A stretch of DNA of 64,000 bases from Sporosarcina ureilytica (GTDB taxonomy: Bacteria > Bacillota > Bacilli > Bacillales_A > Planococcaceae): the NCBI RefSeq assembly GCF_001753205.1, contig NZ_CP017560.1:868001-932000 (forward strand), written 5' to 3'. Within the stretch, counting starts at the first letter, position 1. Every line of letters starts with the position of its first letter. A model generated the notes under the pieces. It was not told the origin of the DNA. It was given only the letters and a program-made list of their open reading frames with translations, and ran no database searches. A program made the translations under genes and the position numbers. Shown one piece after another: positions 20,793-33,295 of the stretch.

Positions 20793-20823
20793 TTTGACCT
20801 TTATTGACCATGCTATGTATGAT
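20793..20823 (+). promoter_or_regulatory. clpP promoter overlapped by a CtsR operator
   Basis: Read on the - strand, 20793-20809 is GGTCAATAAAGGTCAAA, which differs by one base from the CtsR heptad operator RGTCAAANANRGTCAAA. It overlaps the -35 hexamer TTGACC (20794-20799); the -10 TATGAT lies at 20818-20823 with an 18-bp spacer. clpP is a classical class III heat-shock gene repressed by CtsR. Confidence 0.88.
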
Positions 20824-20890
20824 AAGAGTACGGTTGAATGGGAAACTCATTTCAACAGACTACAATATCCACCTTGAAGGAGGAAATGAA

Positions 20891-21487
20891 ATGAATTTAA
20901 TACCAACAGTTATTGAACAAACGAATCGCGGCGAGCGTGCTTACGACATTTACTCACGTTTGTTGAAAGACCGGATTATTATGCTTGGTAGCGGGATTGA
21001 CGATAATGTTGCAAACTCAATCGTTGCACAGCTACTGTTTTTAGAAGCAGAAGATCCTGACAAAGACATTTCGATTTACATTAACAGTCCAGGCGGAAGC
21101 ATTACAGCGGGTATGGCAATCTTTGATACGATGCAGTTTATTAAGCCTGACATTCAAACAATTTGTACAGGTATGGCTGCCTCAATGGGTGCTTTCCTAC
21201 TTGCAGCTGGAACAAAAGGTAAGCGTTATGCACTTCCAAACTCTGAAGTCATGATTCACCAACCACTTGGCGGTGCACAAGGTCAAGCGACTGAAATTGA
21301 AATTGCAGCGAAACGCATCTTGTTCCTACGCGAGAAACTCAACACAATTCTTGCTGAAAGAACAGGTCAGCCAATTGATGTCATTGCCGCAGATACAGAG
21401 CGTGATAACTTCATGACAGCTGAGCGTGCAAAAGAATACGGTCTCATCGACAATATTTTAACGCGCAACGACTTAGATAATCAATAA
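20891..21487 (+). CDS. clpP: ATP-dependent Clp protease proteolytic subunit
   Basis: ClpP is the tetradecameric serine protease that works with ClpC, ClpX or ClpE. The 198-aa protein has Ser98 in GMAASMGAF, His123 in MIHQPLGG, and Asp in ADTERDNFM. Its start [20 protein letters not shown] is typical. The ATG at 20891 follows AAGGAGGAAATG; longer in-frame starts from 20804 would overlap the promoter and are rejected. Control by CtsR is supported by the operator just upstream. Confidence 0.98.
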   Translation: MNLIPTVIEQTNRGERAYDIYSRLLKDRIIMLGSGIDDNVANSIVAQLLFLEAEDPDKDISIYINSPGGSITAGMAIFDTMQFIKPDIQTICTGMAASMGAFLLAAGTKGKRYALPNSEVMIHQPLGGAQGQATEIEIAAKRILFLREKLNTILAERTGQPIDVIAADTERDNFMTAERAKEYGLIDNILTRNDLDNQ

Positions 21488-21510
21488 CCAATAAAAGGTA
21501 ATCCTATTTT

Positions 21511-21541
21511 GAGTTCGGTATTGCACCGGACTCTTTTTATT
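21511..21541 (+). terminator. clpP terminator
   Basis: GAGTTCGGT and ACCGGACTC form a 9-bp stem with a 5-nt loop, followed by TTTTTATT. A second hairpin with a T-run (GACGGCAAA / TTTGCAGGTCGTC, 21558-21593) follows and may back it up. Confidence 0.85.
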
Positions 21542-21634
21542 GGTGACTGACACGGAGGCGACGGCAAACTAATTTGCAGGTCGTCTTTTTATTGACTATA
21601 CTTATTTTAAGAATTGAAAAGTGTGGTGTGGACG

Positions 21635-21868
21635 ATGCATGTAACTTTTTATCGGCAAGACAACTGTCCATTATGCGACGAAGCAGAAATGATGCTGAGG
21701 TTAGCACAAGAAGATTATCCAATCACGTGGACGTCGATTGATATTCGAACTGATGATGCAACTCATGAGAAGTATATGCTGATGGTACCGGTTGTTGAAA
21801 AAGAAGGAGAAGTCTTATTGTATGGAAATATAGGCTATATTGATCTTGTGGATTTATTTGAAAAATAA
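21635..21868 (+). CDS. Glutaredoxin-like protein
   Basis: A 77-aa thioredoxin-fold protein with an N-terminal CPLC redox motif (YRQDNCPLCDEAEMML), a VPVV segment carrying the family cis-proline, and a C-terminal helix (IGYIDLVDLFEK). It is a member of the small glutaredoxin-family proteins of Bacillales, probably a cytoplasmic thiol-disulfide reductant; the client is unknown. The ATG at 21635 is chosen over the upstream TTG at 21614 because GGTGTGG lies about 4-6 nt before it. Confidence 0.8.
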   Translation: MHVTFYRQDNCPLCDEAEMMLRLAQEDYPITWTSIDIRTDDATHEKYMLMVPVVEKEGEVLLYGNIGYIDLVDLFEK

Positions 21869-22104
21869 TAGTGAAAAGTAGGTGTATCATTTATAAGAGC
21901 AAGTACATATTATAGGAGTGAAGCATCTACTTTTACTTTTTAATTTTTTAAAGAGTTTTGCGTTTAGTTTGATAAATAGGGTGAGGCGCTGTATACTATT
22001 GACAGATAGGAAAAAAGTGCTTAATTATACTATGTTTTTTATATGTACATCGGCATTAGGTAAAGCGTATTGAATGATGTTTATTCATTTTAAAAACGAC
22101 GAAC

Positions 22105-22157
22105 TTGCAGGAAATATTTTTTTACACTATGTGGGACGTTTTGAATCGGGTTGGGAC
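22105..22157 (+). promoter_or_regulatory. cggR promoter and CggR operator
   Basis: TTGCAG (22105-22110) and TATGTG (22128-22133) are 17 bp apart. At 22132-22157 two copies of TGGGACGTT start 19-20 bp apart, fitting the B. subtilis operator layout CGGGAC-N6-TGTC-N4-CGGGAC. The operator overlaps the expected transcription start, as is known for autoregulated CggR. Confidence 0.72.
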
Positions 22158-22190
22158 GTTAACCGACCATGCTTTGGAGGTGATGTTTTT

Positions 22191-23222
22191 TTGGATGTTT
22201 CGATGGATGCACATAGTAAGCTTGTGCCTGAAATGATTACAGTATTACAAGAAAGGTTTAGAATACTGAAATACATTAAAATGGCTGGTCCAATAGGTAG
22301 ACGCCCATTAGGTGAGATGGCTGGTTTATCAGAACGTGAAACGCGTACGATGATAGACCTTTTAAGAACCCAACAACTCATCTCCGTTGCGAAAAATGGT
22401 GCAGCGATAACAGATGAAGGACTGGCCGTTCTAACAGCGCTTGAACCAACAATGGAAAAATGGACGGGGCGATCGTCTTTAGAGAGAAGACTTCAAGAAT
22501 ATCTTGGAATTTCCGCAGTTAAAATTGTTGCGGGAGATTGCGATAGAGATCCTGTAACGAAAAATTTACTAGGATTGAAAACGGCGGAAGCTTTCGTTTC
22601 GACGATAGAAAATGGGCAAATTATAGCTGTAACAGGCGGAAGTACGATTGCATCGATTCCAAATTACATCGAAAAAGCAAATGATTTACAGGAATTACTG
22701 TTCATCGCGGCCCGTGGCGGTGTAGGAGAAGATATTGGGTTACAGGCAAATGTTATTGCGGCATCCTTTGCTGAAGCATGTGGTGGAAAATATAGAACAT
22801 TTTATTATCCGGAATCTTTAAGTGAAGAAACCCATAAAGCATTCCAGAACGAACCATCTGTACGAAAGATGATTCAGTTATATGAACAGGTCGACTGTGT
22901 GATACATGGTATTGGAGAAGCACAAACGATGGCGAACTTACGGGAGTCATCGACAGAAGAAAAAGAAATGCTTCAAAAAACGGAAGCAAAAGGTGAAGCA
23001 TTTGGATATTATTTCGATCGAACAGGTAAGGCTGTACATCGAATTCGTACAGTCGGTATACAGATTGACCAATTAGAGCGAGTGCCACTAATCTATGCAG
23101 TTGCAGGTGGAATCAGTAAAGCGGCGGCAATATTGGCCTATATGTCAACTGCGCCAAAGCAAACGGTTTTAATTACTGACGAAGCAGCAGCACAAGAAAT
23201 GTTGAAACAAATCACAAATTAA
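22191..23222 (+). CDS. cggR: Central glycolytic genes regulator
   Basis: CggR is a SorC-family repressor of the lower-glycolysis operon, relieved by fructose-1,6-bisphosphate. The 343-aa protein has an N-terminal winged helix (GRRPLGEMAGLSERETRTMI, ~36-55) and a C-terminal sugar-phosphate-binding domain with VTGGSTIASIP, ARGGVGEDIGLQAN, HGIGEAQTMA and AVAGGISKAAAI. The TTG at 22191 is chosen: GGAGGTG lies 8 nt upstream, and the operator would be inside the gene if the ATG at 22074 were used. It is the first gene of the gap operon. Confidence 0.94.
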   Translation: MDVSMDAHSKLVPEMITVLQERFRILKYIKMAGPIGRRPLGEMAGLSERETRTMIDLLRTQQLISVAKNGAAITDEGLAVLTALEPTMEKWTGRSSLERRLQEYLGISAVKIVAGDCDRDPVTKNLLGLKTAEAFVSTIENGQIIAVTGGSTIASIPNYIEKANDLQELLFIAARGGVGEDIGLQANVIAASFAEACGGKYRTFYYPESLSEETHKAFQNEPSVRKMIQLYEQVDCVIHGIGEAQTMANLRESSTEEKEMLQKTEAKGEAFGYYFDRTGKAVHRIRTVGIQIDQLERVPLIYAVAGGISKAAAILAYMSTAPKQTVLITDEAAAQEMLKQITN

Positions 23223-23251
23223 ATTTTCATACAATTTTGGAGGGGTTTATG

Positions 23252-24259
23252 ATGACATTAAAAATGGCGATTAACGGTTTTGGACGTATTGGTAGAGTTG
23301 TATTTCGTGAAGCTTTAAAATCCGAGGAAATTGAAATCGTAGCAATTAACGACTTAACTGATTCTGAGATGCTTGCACACCTTTTGAAGTATGACTCCGT
23401 ACACGGTATTTTCGATGCAGAAGTAAGTGCAGACGGCGAATACTTAGTTGTAAATGGTAAGAAAATTCGCGTATACGAAGAAAGAGATCCAGCAGCACTT
23501 CCATGGGGAGAGATTGGCGTAGACGTTGTAGTTGAATCAACAGGACGTTTCACGGATCAAGAATCTCTTGCAAAACACCTTGAAGCAGGTGCGAAAAAAG
23601 TAATCTGTTCTGCACCAGCAAAAGGCGATGTTACAACAATTGTAATGGGTGTTAACCACGAGGATTACAATCCAGAAACAGACAATGTTGTATCAAACGC
23701 TTCATGTACGACAAACTGTCTTGCACCAGTTGTAAAAGTATTGAATGATAAATTTGGCGTTAAACGCGGTTTAATGACAACCGTTCACGCTTATACAAAC
23801 GATCAACATTTACTAGACTTACCACATTCAGATTACAGACGTGCACGTGCAGCGGCTGAATCAATGATTCCAACGAGCACAGGTGCTGCTTCAGCAGTAA
23901 CAAAAGTAATTCCTGAGCTAGAAGGAAAGCTTGATGGAATGGCAGTTCGTGTTCCGACTCCAAACGTATCCATGGTGGACTTCGTCGCAGAACTAAACGA
24001 AAAAGTTACAGCTGAAGATGTGAACAAAGCATTTAAAGACGCATCTGAAAATGAACTAAAAGATATCCTTGTTTATTCAGATAAACCGCTTGTATCCATC
24101 GATTACAACGGCAATCCATCTTCCTCAACAGTAGATGGACTATCCACAATGGTTCTTGTCGACAATATGGTCAAAGTAATTGCATGGTATGATAATGAAA
24201 CTGCGTATTCTGTACGTTGTATCGATTTAGCGCTTCATATGTACAAAAAAGGATTGTAA
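23252..24259 (+). CDS. gapA: Glyceraldehyde-3-phosphate dehydrogenase (glycolytic)
   Basis: NAD-dependent GAPDH converting glyceraldehyde-3-phosphate to 1,3-bisphosphoglycerate. The 335-aa protein has the NAD site INGFGRIGR at 6-14, AINDLTD near 30-36 (Asp here favours NAD over NADP), the catalytic Cys in NASCTTNC near 152, and VPTPNVSMVD near 235. Its place after cggR identifies it as the glycolytic GapA type. GGAGGGG at 23239-23245 suits the second of two adjacent ATG codons. A terminator follows before pgk. Confidence 0.97.
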   Translation: MTLKMAINGFGRIGRVVFREALKSEEIEIVAINDLTDSEMLAHLLKYDSVHGIFDAEVSADGEYLVVNGKKIRVYEERDPAALPWGEIGVDVVVESTGRFTDQESLAKHLEAGAKKVICSAPAKGDVTTIVMGVNHEDYNPETDNVVSNASCTTNCLAPVVKVLNDKFGVKRGLMTTVHAYTNDQHLLDLPHSDYRRARAAAESMIPTSTGAASAVTKVIPELEGKLDGMAVRVPTPNVSMVDFVAELNEKVTAEDVNKAFKDASENELKDILVYSDKPLVSIDYNGNPSSSTVDGLSTMVLVDNMVKVIAWYDNETAYSVRCIDLALHMYKKGL

Positions 24260-24303
24260 AATATAGCCATAACGAACAACACCCCTTATAATATAGTTGG
24301 GTT

Positions 24304-24336
24304 AAAGGAACGGGGAGCCCCGTTCCTTATTTTTTT
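24304..24336 (+). terminator. Intercistronic terminator between gapA and pgk
   Basis: AAGGAACGGG and CCCGTTCCTT form a perfect stem with a 4-nt loop and a run of seven Ts. It probably ends a share of transcripts, giving more gapA than downstream mRNA, or stabilises a processed cggR-gapA end. Confidence 0.85.
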
Positions 24337-24363
24337 AAATAAACTTGGAGGTGGCAAGTTTTA

Positions 24364-25551
24364 ATGAAGTTGAAGAAAACGATGAAAGATGTGCAACTTG
24401 AAGGAAAACGCGTTTTTTGTCGCGTAGATTTTAATGTGCCAATGGAGGAAGGGAACATAACGGATGATACAAGAATCCGTGCTGCGATTCCAACGATTCA
24501 ATACTTAATTGGCAAAGGCGCAAAAGTAATCTTAGCGAGCCATCTCGGACGGCCAAAAGGCGAAGTCCATGAAGACATGCGTCTAACTGCAGCTGGCGAA
24601 AGACTTGCAGAACTGTTAGATAAGCCGGTGACGAAACTGGATACATCTATCGGCGAAGAAGTCGTTCATGCGGTTGCGAACATGCAAAACAGCGATGTCG
24701 TGTTGTTAGAAAACGTTCGTTTCCATGCGGGTGAAGAAAAGAATGATGCTGCATTAGCGAAACAGTTTGCAGACCTTGCAGACATCTTTGTAAACGATGC
24801 ATTTGGAGCGGCACACCGAGCACACGCTTCAACAGCAGGCATTGCCGAGTATATTCCAGCAGTTTCAGGATTGCTCTTAGAAAAAGAATTAGACGTGCTT
24901 GGGAAAGCATTATCAACACCGGAACGTCCATTTACTGCCATTATTGGCGGTGCGAAAGTCGCGGATAAAATTGGTGTGATTGATCATTTATTAGACAAAG
25001 TCGATCACTTAATTATTGGTGGAGGACTTGCCTACACGTTTTTAAAAGCACAAGGCTATGAAATTGGTAAATCTCTCCTTGAAGAAGATAAAATGGACCT
25101 TGCTATGTCCTTTATTAAAAAAGCAGAAGAAAATGATGTGAAGTTCCATTTACCGACGGATGTTGTCGTTGCGGATGATTTCTCGGTAGATGCAAATACG
25201 AAAGTTGTACCAGTTGATTCAATTCCAAGCGATTGGGAAGCGTTAGACATTGGACCAGAAACAGCAAAGAACTATGCGGAAGTTATTAAAGGATCAAAAC
25301 TAGTGATTTGGAATGGACCGATGGGCGTATTTGAACTAGAACCATTTGCCAATGGCACGAAACAAGTGGCGCAAGCGATGGCTGAAACTACTGGCTATAC
25401 GGTGATTGGTGGCGGTGACTCAGCAGCTGCTGTTGAGAAATTTAATCTAGGTGAAAAAATGGACCATATTTCTACAGGCGGCGGCGCTTCACTTGAGTTC
25501 ATGGAAGGTAAAGCGTTACCAGGTGTTACTGCATTAGACGATAATGAATGA
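24364..25551 (+). CDS. pgk: Phosphoglycerate kinase
   Basis: Makes ATP from 1,3-bisphosphoglycerate in the payoff phase of glycolysis. The 395-aa monomer shows the N-terminal signature [11 protein letters not shown] near 21-31, the substrate-binding ASHLGRPKG near 60, the hinge and nucleotide segments [12 protein letters not shown] and WNGPMGVFE, and the C-terminal [16 protein letters not shown] is about 9 nt upstream of the ATG. It is followed 12 nt later by tpiA. Confidence 0.98.
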   Translation: MKLKKTMKDVQLEGKRVFCRVDFNVPMEEGNITDDTRIRAAIPTIQYLIGKGAKVILASHLGRPKGEVHEDMRLTAAGERLAELLDKPVTKLDTSIGEEVVHAVANMQNSDVVLLENVRFHAGEEKNDAALAKQFADLADIFVNDAFGAAHRAHASTAGIAEYIPAVSGLLLEKELDVLGKALSTPERPFTAIIGGAKVADKIGVIDHLLDKVDHLIIGGGLAYTFLKAQGYEIGKSLLEEDKMDLAMSFIKKAEENDVKFHLPTDVVVADDFSVDANTKVVPVDSIPSDWEALDIGPETAKNYAEVIKGSKLVIWNGPMGVFELEPFANGTKQVAQAMAETTGYTVIGGGDSAAAVEKFNLGEKMDHISTGGGASLEFMEGKALPGVTALDDNE

Positions 25552-25563
25552 GGAGTGAGATTT

Positions 25564-26317
25564 TTGCGTAAAAGAATCATTGCGGGAAATTGGAAAATGC
25601 ATAAAACAGCTGAAGAGGCAAAACAGTTTACGGAAGAAGTATTAACAAAACTTCCGGAATCTGAAAAGGTGGAAGCGATTGTTTGTCCTCCAGCATTGTA
25701 TTTAGAAAACCTTGTAGAAATGGCAAAAGACTCGAATCTAAGCATTGCTGCTCAAACGATGCACGAAGCAAAAGAAGGGGCATTTACTGGTGAAGTTAGC
25801 CCGGCCATGCTGGTGAGTATCGGTGTAAAGCACGTTGTTCTTGGGCATTCAGAACGTCGTGAGTATTACAATGAAACCAACGAGTCTGTTAACGCTAAAA
25901 CAAAAGCGGCATTTGAAAATGGACTGACACCAATTGTTTGTGTAGGTGAAACATTGGAAGAGCGTGAAAGCGATGCAACGGTTAAGATTGTTTCTGACCA
26001 AGTGACGAAAGCGTTTTCAGATGTAAGTGCGGAAAATGCTAAACAGGCAGTCATTGCTTATGAGCCAATTTGGGCAATTGGAACGGGTAAAACAGCAACT
26101 GCTGAAGATGCGAATGAAGTGTGCGGTGCGATTCGTAATACAGTTGAAAACTTATACGGCGCTGACGTTGCAAATGCTGTTCGAATTCAATACGGTGGAA
26201 GTGTGAACCCGAAGAATATTGAAGAACTACTGTCCATGGAACATATCGATGGCGCATTGGTCGGCGGTGCGAGTTTAGAACCTGCATCTTTCTTACAGTT
26301 AGTTGAGGCTGGTGCAA

Positions 26318-26325
<8 letters not shown>
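25564..26325 (+). CDS. tpiA: Triosephosphate isomerase
   Basis: Interconverts dihydroxyacetone phosphate and glyceraldehyde-3-phosphate. The 253-aa TIM barrel has the N-terminal AGNWKMHKT, catalytic His in LGHSERR near 95-101, catalytic Glu in [11 protein letters not shown] near 165-175, and the phosphate-binding GGSV and GALVGGASL. The TTG at 25564 is chosen because AGGAG lies 8 nt upstream; the GTG at 25555 overlaps that site. It overlaps gpmI by 8 nt. Confidence 0.97.
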
Positions 26326-29147
<2,822 letters not shown>

Positions 29148-29154
29148 TTTGGTG

Positions 29155-29180
29155 AAAACCCGCCTTGTGCGGGTTTTTTT
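29155..29180 (+). terminator. eno operon terminator
   Basis: AAAACCCGC and GCGGGTTTT pair across a short loop and run into a T-tract, 8 nt after the eno stop. Confidence 0.92.
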
Positions 29181-29202
29181 GTCTAGAGTTAGAAAGCGAT
29201 GC

Positions 29203-29393
29203 TCCGCGAAGTATGCAACGTTATTGTGAAAGTGCGCAACGCTTCGTGTAGAGTACACAACGTTATCAGCAAAGTTTGCAACGTTTTGCGAAGTATGCAA
29301 CGTTGTTGTGAAAGTATGCAACGTTATTGTGAAAGTGCGTAACGCTTTGTGTAGAGTACACAACGTTATTAGCAAAGTATGCAACGTTTTCAT
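29203..29393. repeat. Array of nine 21-bp units with AACGTT cores
   Basis: The core AACGTT (AACGCT in two units) begins at 29217, 29238, 29259, 29280, 29299, 29320, 29341, 29362 and 29383. Steps are 21 bp except one of 19 bp. Units resemble AAGTATGCAACGTTATTGTG. A higher-order duplication of about four units is visible. It lies between the eno terminator and secG. It is not CRISPR, since there are no unique spacers. Confidence 0.88.
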
Positions 29394-29400
29394 ATTCTAT

Positions 29401-29530
29401 AAGTTTGCTAAAATGATAGGAGTCCTCCGAGTCGCCAGCTCACCAAAATAACGGCGGGGCTCAACGCTATCGTCGAACGAGACAATGGGAGGAAATCACC
29501 AGTTATATAACGTGCAAACTAAATTTATAG
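29401..29530 (+). other. Unexplained non-coding stretch upstream of secG
   Basis: An extended -10-like TGCTAAAAT at about 29405 is followed by a GC-richer 90-nt stretch (TCCTCCGAGTCGCCAGCTC ... GGCGGGGCTC ... GGGAGGA). TCCTCC can pair with the later GGGAGGA. No gene is seen. It may be a structured leader or small RNA, but no known family is recognised. Confidence 0.3.
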
Positions 29531-29559
29531 TTGTAACATTTTCATCTATTTGGTAAAAT
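29531..29559 (+). promoter_or_regulatory. secG promoter
   Basis: TTGTAA (29531-29536), a 17-bp spacer and TAAAAT (29554-29559) preceded by TGG, an extended -10. Confidence 0.7.
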
Positions 29560-29598
29560 GGATTAAGTTGTGGAGTTTCTATCAGGAGGTGGAACAGG

Positions 29599-29826
29599 AT
29601 GCACGTATTACTGATGACTTTACTAGTAATTGTAGCATTAGCATTAATTGTAGTTGTTTTATTACAATCTGGATCAAGTGCAGGTCTTTCGGGAGCCATT
29701 TCTGGTGGAGCTGAGCAGCTTTTCGGAAAACAAAAAGCTCGGGGATTAGACTTAGTTCTCCAACGAGTGACGATTGTTCTTGCGGTATTATTTTTTGTCC
29801 TCGCTATTTTAGTTGTTAAATTTTAA
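29599..29826 (+). CDS. secG: Protein translocase subunit SecG
   Basis: The small accessory subunit of the SecYEG channel. The 75-aa protein has two transmembrane segments (residues about 3-23 and 53-73) flanking the conserved loop [22 protein letters not shown], in family terms QxGKGxGLSGAxxGG. AGGAGGTGG provides a strong ribosome site. It stands upstream of the est-rnr-smpB-ssrA block as in B. subtilis and has its own promoter and terminator. Confidence 0.96.
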   Translation: MHVLLMTLLVIVALALIVVVLLQSGSSAGLSGAISGGAEQLFGKQKARGLDLVLQRVTIVLAVLFFVLAILVVKF

Positions 29827-29866
29827 TGAGTTCAACAGGAATTTATAACCTTAATAAATACTAATC

Positions 29867-29902
29867 GCCTGACATTCCGATTACGAATGTTCGGGCTTTT
29901 TT
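29867..29902 (+). terminator. secG terminator
   Basis: GCCTGACATTC pairs with GAATGTTCGGGC with one bulged base and is followed by TTTTTTA. Confidence 0.85.
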
Positions 29903-30038
29903 ATTGCCGTGAAGCCTTATACTACAATAGATTACGCAATGAATGCTACACTACTATATAGATGAGAGATTACTGATGCTGTATAGATGAATTGTGAAGT
30001 AAGATGCTAAAAAGAAATAAGCGGAGGTTTATTAAAAA

Positions 30039-30785
30039 ATGAGAATTGCACAACCGAAACCTTTCTTTTTTGAGCAAGGGAAACGTGCTGTATTACTATT
30101 GCATGGATTTACAGGGACGTCAGCGGATGTACGTATGCTGGGGCGTTTCTTGGAGAAAAAAGGCTATACATCGCTTGCGCCGCATTACAAAGGGCATGGT
30201 GTACCGCCAGAGGAATTAATTAAAACAGGACCCGACGAATGGTGGGAAGATGTTCTAGCTGGCTATCAACAATTAAAAGACGCAGGTTATGATGAAATCG
30301 CCGTGGCGGGATTATCGCTTGGTGGCGTATTTTCATTGAAATTAGGTTATAATCTGCCATTAAAGGGAATTGTAACAATGTGTGCACCAATGTCGATGAG
30401 AACGACTGACCTTATGTATGAAGGAGTTCTTCAATACGCTGGCGAATATAAAAAGTACGAAGGAAAAAGTAAAGACATCATCGAGGAAGAAGTGGAAAAG
30501 TTACGAGGTCAAACGATGCCTTCATTGAAGGATTTACGTGAATTAATTTACGAAGTACGCAATCATGTCGATCATATTTACACACCAACTTTTGTGACGC
30601 AAGGTTCTTTAGATAAAGTCATTGAACCAGATTCCGCGAACGTCATTTATGAGAATGTACAAGCGGAAGACAAGACGTTGAAATGGTATGAAAAATCGGG
30701 GCACGTCATTACACTTGGACCTGAGAAAGAACAGCTGCATGAAGATATTTATCAATTCTTAGAATCACTGGATTGGCATGTGTGA
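30039..30785 (+). CDS. est: Carboxylesterase (alpha/beta hydrolase)
   Basis: A 248-aa alpha/beta-hydrolase of the Est30/YvaK type, active on short- to medium-chain esters. It has the oxyanion-hole HGFTGTSAD near 22-30, nucleophile Ser in GLSLGG near 93, Asp in QGSLDKVI near 194 and His in SGHVITL near 224. In Bacillus and Geobacillus this gene stands between secG and rnr, exactly as here. GCGGAGG precedes the start. The physiological substrate is unknown. Confidence 0.92.
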   Translation: MRIAQPKPFFFEQGKRAVLLLHGFTGTSADVRMLGRFLEKKGYTSLAPHYKGHGVPPEELIKTGPDEWWEDVLAGYQQLKDAGYDEIAVAGLSLGGVFSLKLGYNLPLKGIVTMCAPMSMRTTDLMYEGVLQYAGEYKKYEGKSKDIIEEEVEKLRGQTMPSLKDLRELIYEVRNHVDHIYTPTFVTQGSLDKVIEPDSANVIYENVQAEDKTLKWYEKSGHVITLGPEKEQLHEDIYQFLESLDWHV

Positions 30786-30912
30786 ATGAACGTACAAATG
30801 CCGATGCTATAACTAGTGTTAAAAAGAATATAAAAGGATAAACTAAGTTGAAAAGGTTGGTTGATTTACACAAAATGACATCGTGTAATCAATACGAATG
30901 GGAGGGATGTCT

Positions 30913-33246
30913 TTGGATACGTTCGCTAAAGAACTACAAGACAAAATATTAGAAATGATGAAAGAAGAATCATATAAGCCGATGACGGTACAAGAGATTC
31001 AAGACATGCTAGAAATTGAACAAGCAGCTGAATTTAAAGAGCTGGTGAAAATGCTCGTTCACTTAGAACAGGGTGGGTATTTAATTCGGTCGAGAACGAA
31101 TCGTTATGGCGTTCCTGAGCGTATGAATCATGTGCGTGGAAAGTTTATTGGGCACGCAAAAGGATTTGGATTCGTGGCGCCTGAAGCGGAAGGAATGGAT
31201 GACATTTTCATACCGCCGCATGAAGTGAATGGTGCGATGAATGGCGATATCGTACTTGTTCGTGTATCTGGAGGTAGTTCCGGTGAAAGACGCGAAGGAA
31301 CGATTACGCGAATTGCGGAAAGAAAAACGACTCAAATCATCGGGACATACCAAGATAATCGCGGCTTCGGTTTTGTCATTCCGGACGATAAAAAGCTGCC
31401 TATGGATATTTTTATTGCAAAAGGGGATTCACTCGGCGCAGTAGAAGGACATAAAGTTATTGTAGAAATTACAGCTTGGCCGGGGGATACAAAGTCTGCA
31501 ACGGGTATGGTAACGAAAATTTTAGGACATAAAAACGACCCAGGTATCGATATTTTATCGATTATTTATAAACATGGGATTGCCATTGAATTTCCAGACG
31601 AAGTCATTCAACATGCGAAAAGTGTGCCGAACGAAGTACGTGAAGAGGATATAGGGAAACGTCGTGATTTACGTGAAGAGATGGCGATTACAATTGACGG
31701 TGCAGATGCGAAGGATTTGGACGATGCAATTGCCGTTGTGAACCATCAAAATGGAACCTATACGTTATTTGTCCATATCTCCGACGTTAGTTATTATGTG
31801 ACCGAACATTCTCCGATGGATGAAGAGGCATTGGATAGAGGCACGAGTGTTTATTTAACAGACCGTGTGATTCCAATGTTGCCACATGCGTTGTCGAATG
31901 GGATTTGTTCATTGAATCCTGGTGTTGATCGACTGACGCTCACTTGTCAAATGACAATCGATCAGAATGGTAAAGTCATTGAACATGAAATATATGAGAG
32001 CGTTATTAATTCGAAAGAAAGAATGACGTACGATGATGTGTACAAAATTATTGAAGAAAAAGATGAGGAACTCCTTCAGAAATACGAACATATCGTTCCG
32101 ATGTTAAATGATATGGCGGACCTTGCGGCAATTTTGCGCAATAAACGAATGGAACGCGGTGCCATCGATTTTGATTTTAAAGAATCGAAAGTGCTCGTTG
32201 ACGAAGAAGGTTGGCCGACGGATGTTGTCGTTCTAGAAAGAACTGTATCTGAACGATTAATTGAAGAGTTTATGCTGGCAGCGAACGAAACAATTGCAGA
32301 GCATTTCCATTGGATGCAAGTTCCATTTATTTACAGAATCCACGAAGATCCGAAAGCGGAAAAACTGCAAAAGTTCTTCGAGTTTTTAACGAATTTTGGG
32401 ATCGTCGTCAAAGGTTCTGGAAATGAAGTGCATCCGAGAGCTTTGCAAGAAATTGTCGAGTCTATTGAAGGCTTGCCGGAAGAAGCGGTCATTTCGACCA
32501 TGTTATTACGTTCCATGCAACAGGCGAAGTATTTTGAAGAAAGCTTAGGGCACTTCGGATTGTCAACGGAGTTCTATACTCATTTTACAGCGCCAATTCG
32601 ACGTTATCCGGATTTAATCGTTCATCGGTTAATTCGCACGTATCTACTTGAAAAAGATGTTTCAGCAGCAACGATTGAGCATTGGAATGCAAATCTAGCT
32701 GACATTGCACAGCATACGTCAGAACGTGAAAGACGTGCAGTCGAAGCAGAGCGTGATACAACGTCATTGAAACAAGCCCAGTATATGGTTGATAAAATTG
32801 GTGAGGAATTTGAAGGAATTGTATCTTCAGTTACGAACTTTGGGATGTTTGTAGAGCTTGAAAATACGATTGAAGGACTTGTCCATGTCAGTTATATGAC
32901 GGATGATTATTACCGTTTTGACGACAGGCAAATGATTATGATTGGCGAGCATACAGGAAAGCAATTCCGACTTGGCGATGAAGTAACGATTCGCGTTGTT
33001 GCGGTTAAACCTGAAGAGTCCGCAATTGATTTTGAACTTGTTGGGATGAAACCGAATATGCATCGAACGAGAAGAGAAGCGCCTAAAGTGATTCATACGA
33101 AACGAGGTTCAAATCAAGGCGGAAGACAGCAAGGAAAATCAGCGAATGCCAACAATGAACGAAAGTCCAAGGGTGGCAATCAAAAGAAAAAGTTTTATGA
33201 AGGTATTGCCAAAAATTCAAAAAGAAGACCAAGAAAAAGAAGATAA
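30913..33246 (+). CDS. rnr: Ribonuclease R
   Basis: RNase R is a processive 3'-to-5' exoribonuclease that degrades structured RNA and works with tmRNA-SmpB in clearing non-stop mRNA. The 777-aa protein has an N-terminal winged helix (1-75), two cold-shock domains, the RNB core with catalytic aspartates in [11 protein letters not shown] near 255-265, a C-terminal S1 domain ([21 protein letters not shown] near 640-660, split by length), and a Lys/Arg-rich tail. The TTG at 30913 is preferred because GGGAGGG lies 6 nt upstream; the ATG at 30898 precedes that site. Confidence 0.96.
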   Translation: MDTFAKELQDKILEMMKEESYKPMTVQEIQDMLEIEQAAEFKELVKMLVHLEQGGYLIRSRTNRYGVPERMNHVRGKFIGHAKGFGFVAPEAEGMDDIFIPPHEVNGAMNGDIVLVRVSGGSSGERREGTITRIAERKTTQIIGTYQDNRGFGFVIPDDKKLPMDIFIAKGDSLGAVEGHKVIVEITAWPGDTKSATGMVTKILGHKNDPGIDILSIIYKHGIAIEFPDEVIQHAKSVPNEVREEDIGKRRDLREEMAITIDGADAKDLDDAIAVVNHQNGTYTLFVHISDVSYYVTEHSPMDEEALDRGTSVYLTDRVIPMLPHALSNGICSLNPGVDRLTLTCQMTIDQNGKVIEHEIYESVINSKERMTYDDVYKIIEEKDEELLQKYEHIVPMLNDMADLAAILRNKRMERGAIDFDFKESKVLVDEEGWPTDVVVLERTVSERLIEEFMLAANETIAEHFHWMQVPFIYRIHEDPKAEKLQKFFEFLTNFGIVVKGSGNEVHPRALQEIVESIEGLPEEAVISTMLLRSMQQAKYFEESLGHFGLSTEFYTHFTAPIRRYPDLIVHRLIRTYLLEKDVSAATIEHWNANLADIAQHTSERERRAVEAERDTTSLKQAQYMVDKIGEEFEGIVSSVTNFGMFVELENTIEGLVHVSYMTDDYYRFDDRQMIMIGEHTGKQFRLGDEVTIRVVAVKPEESAIDFELVGMKPNMHRTRREAPKVIHTKRGSNQGGRQQGKSANANNERKSKGGNQKKKFYEGIAKNSKRRPRKRR

Positions 33247-33295
33247 TGCCGGGGACATTTATTTTGTCCCTTGGCTGTAGTAGGGGGAATACATT

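Noticed and set aside
29203..29393. CRISPR array
   Set aside because: Units are contiguous at 21 bp without unique spacers, and no cas genes are nearby.
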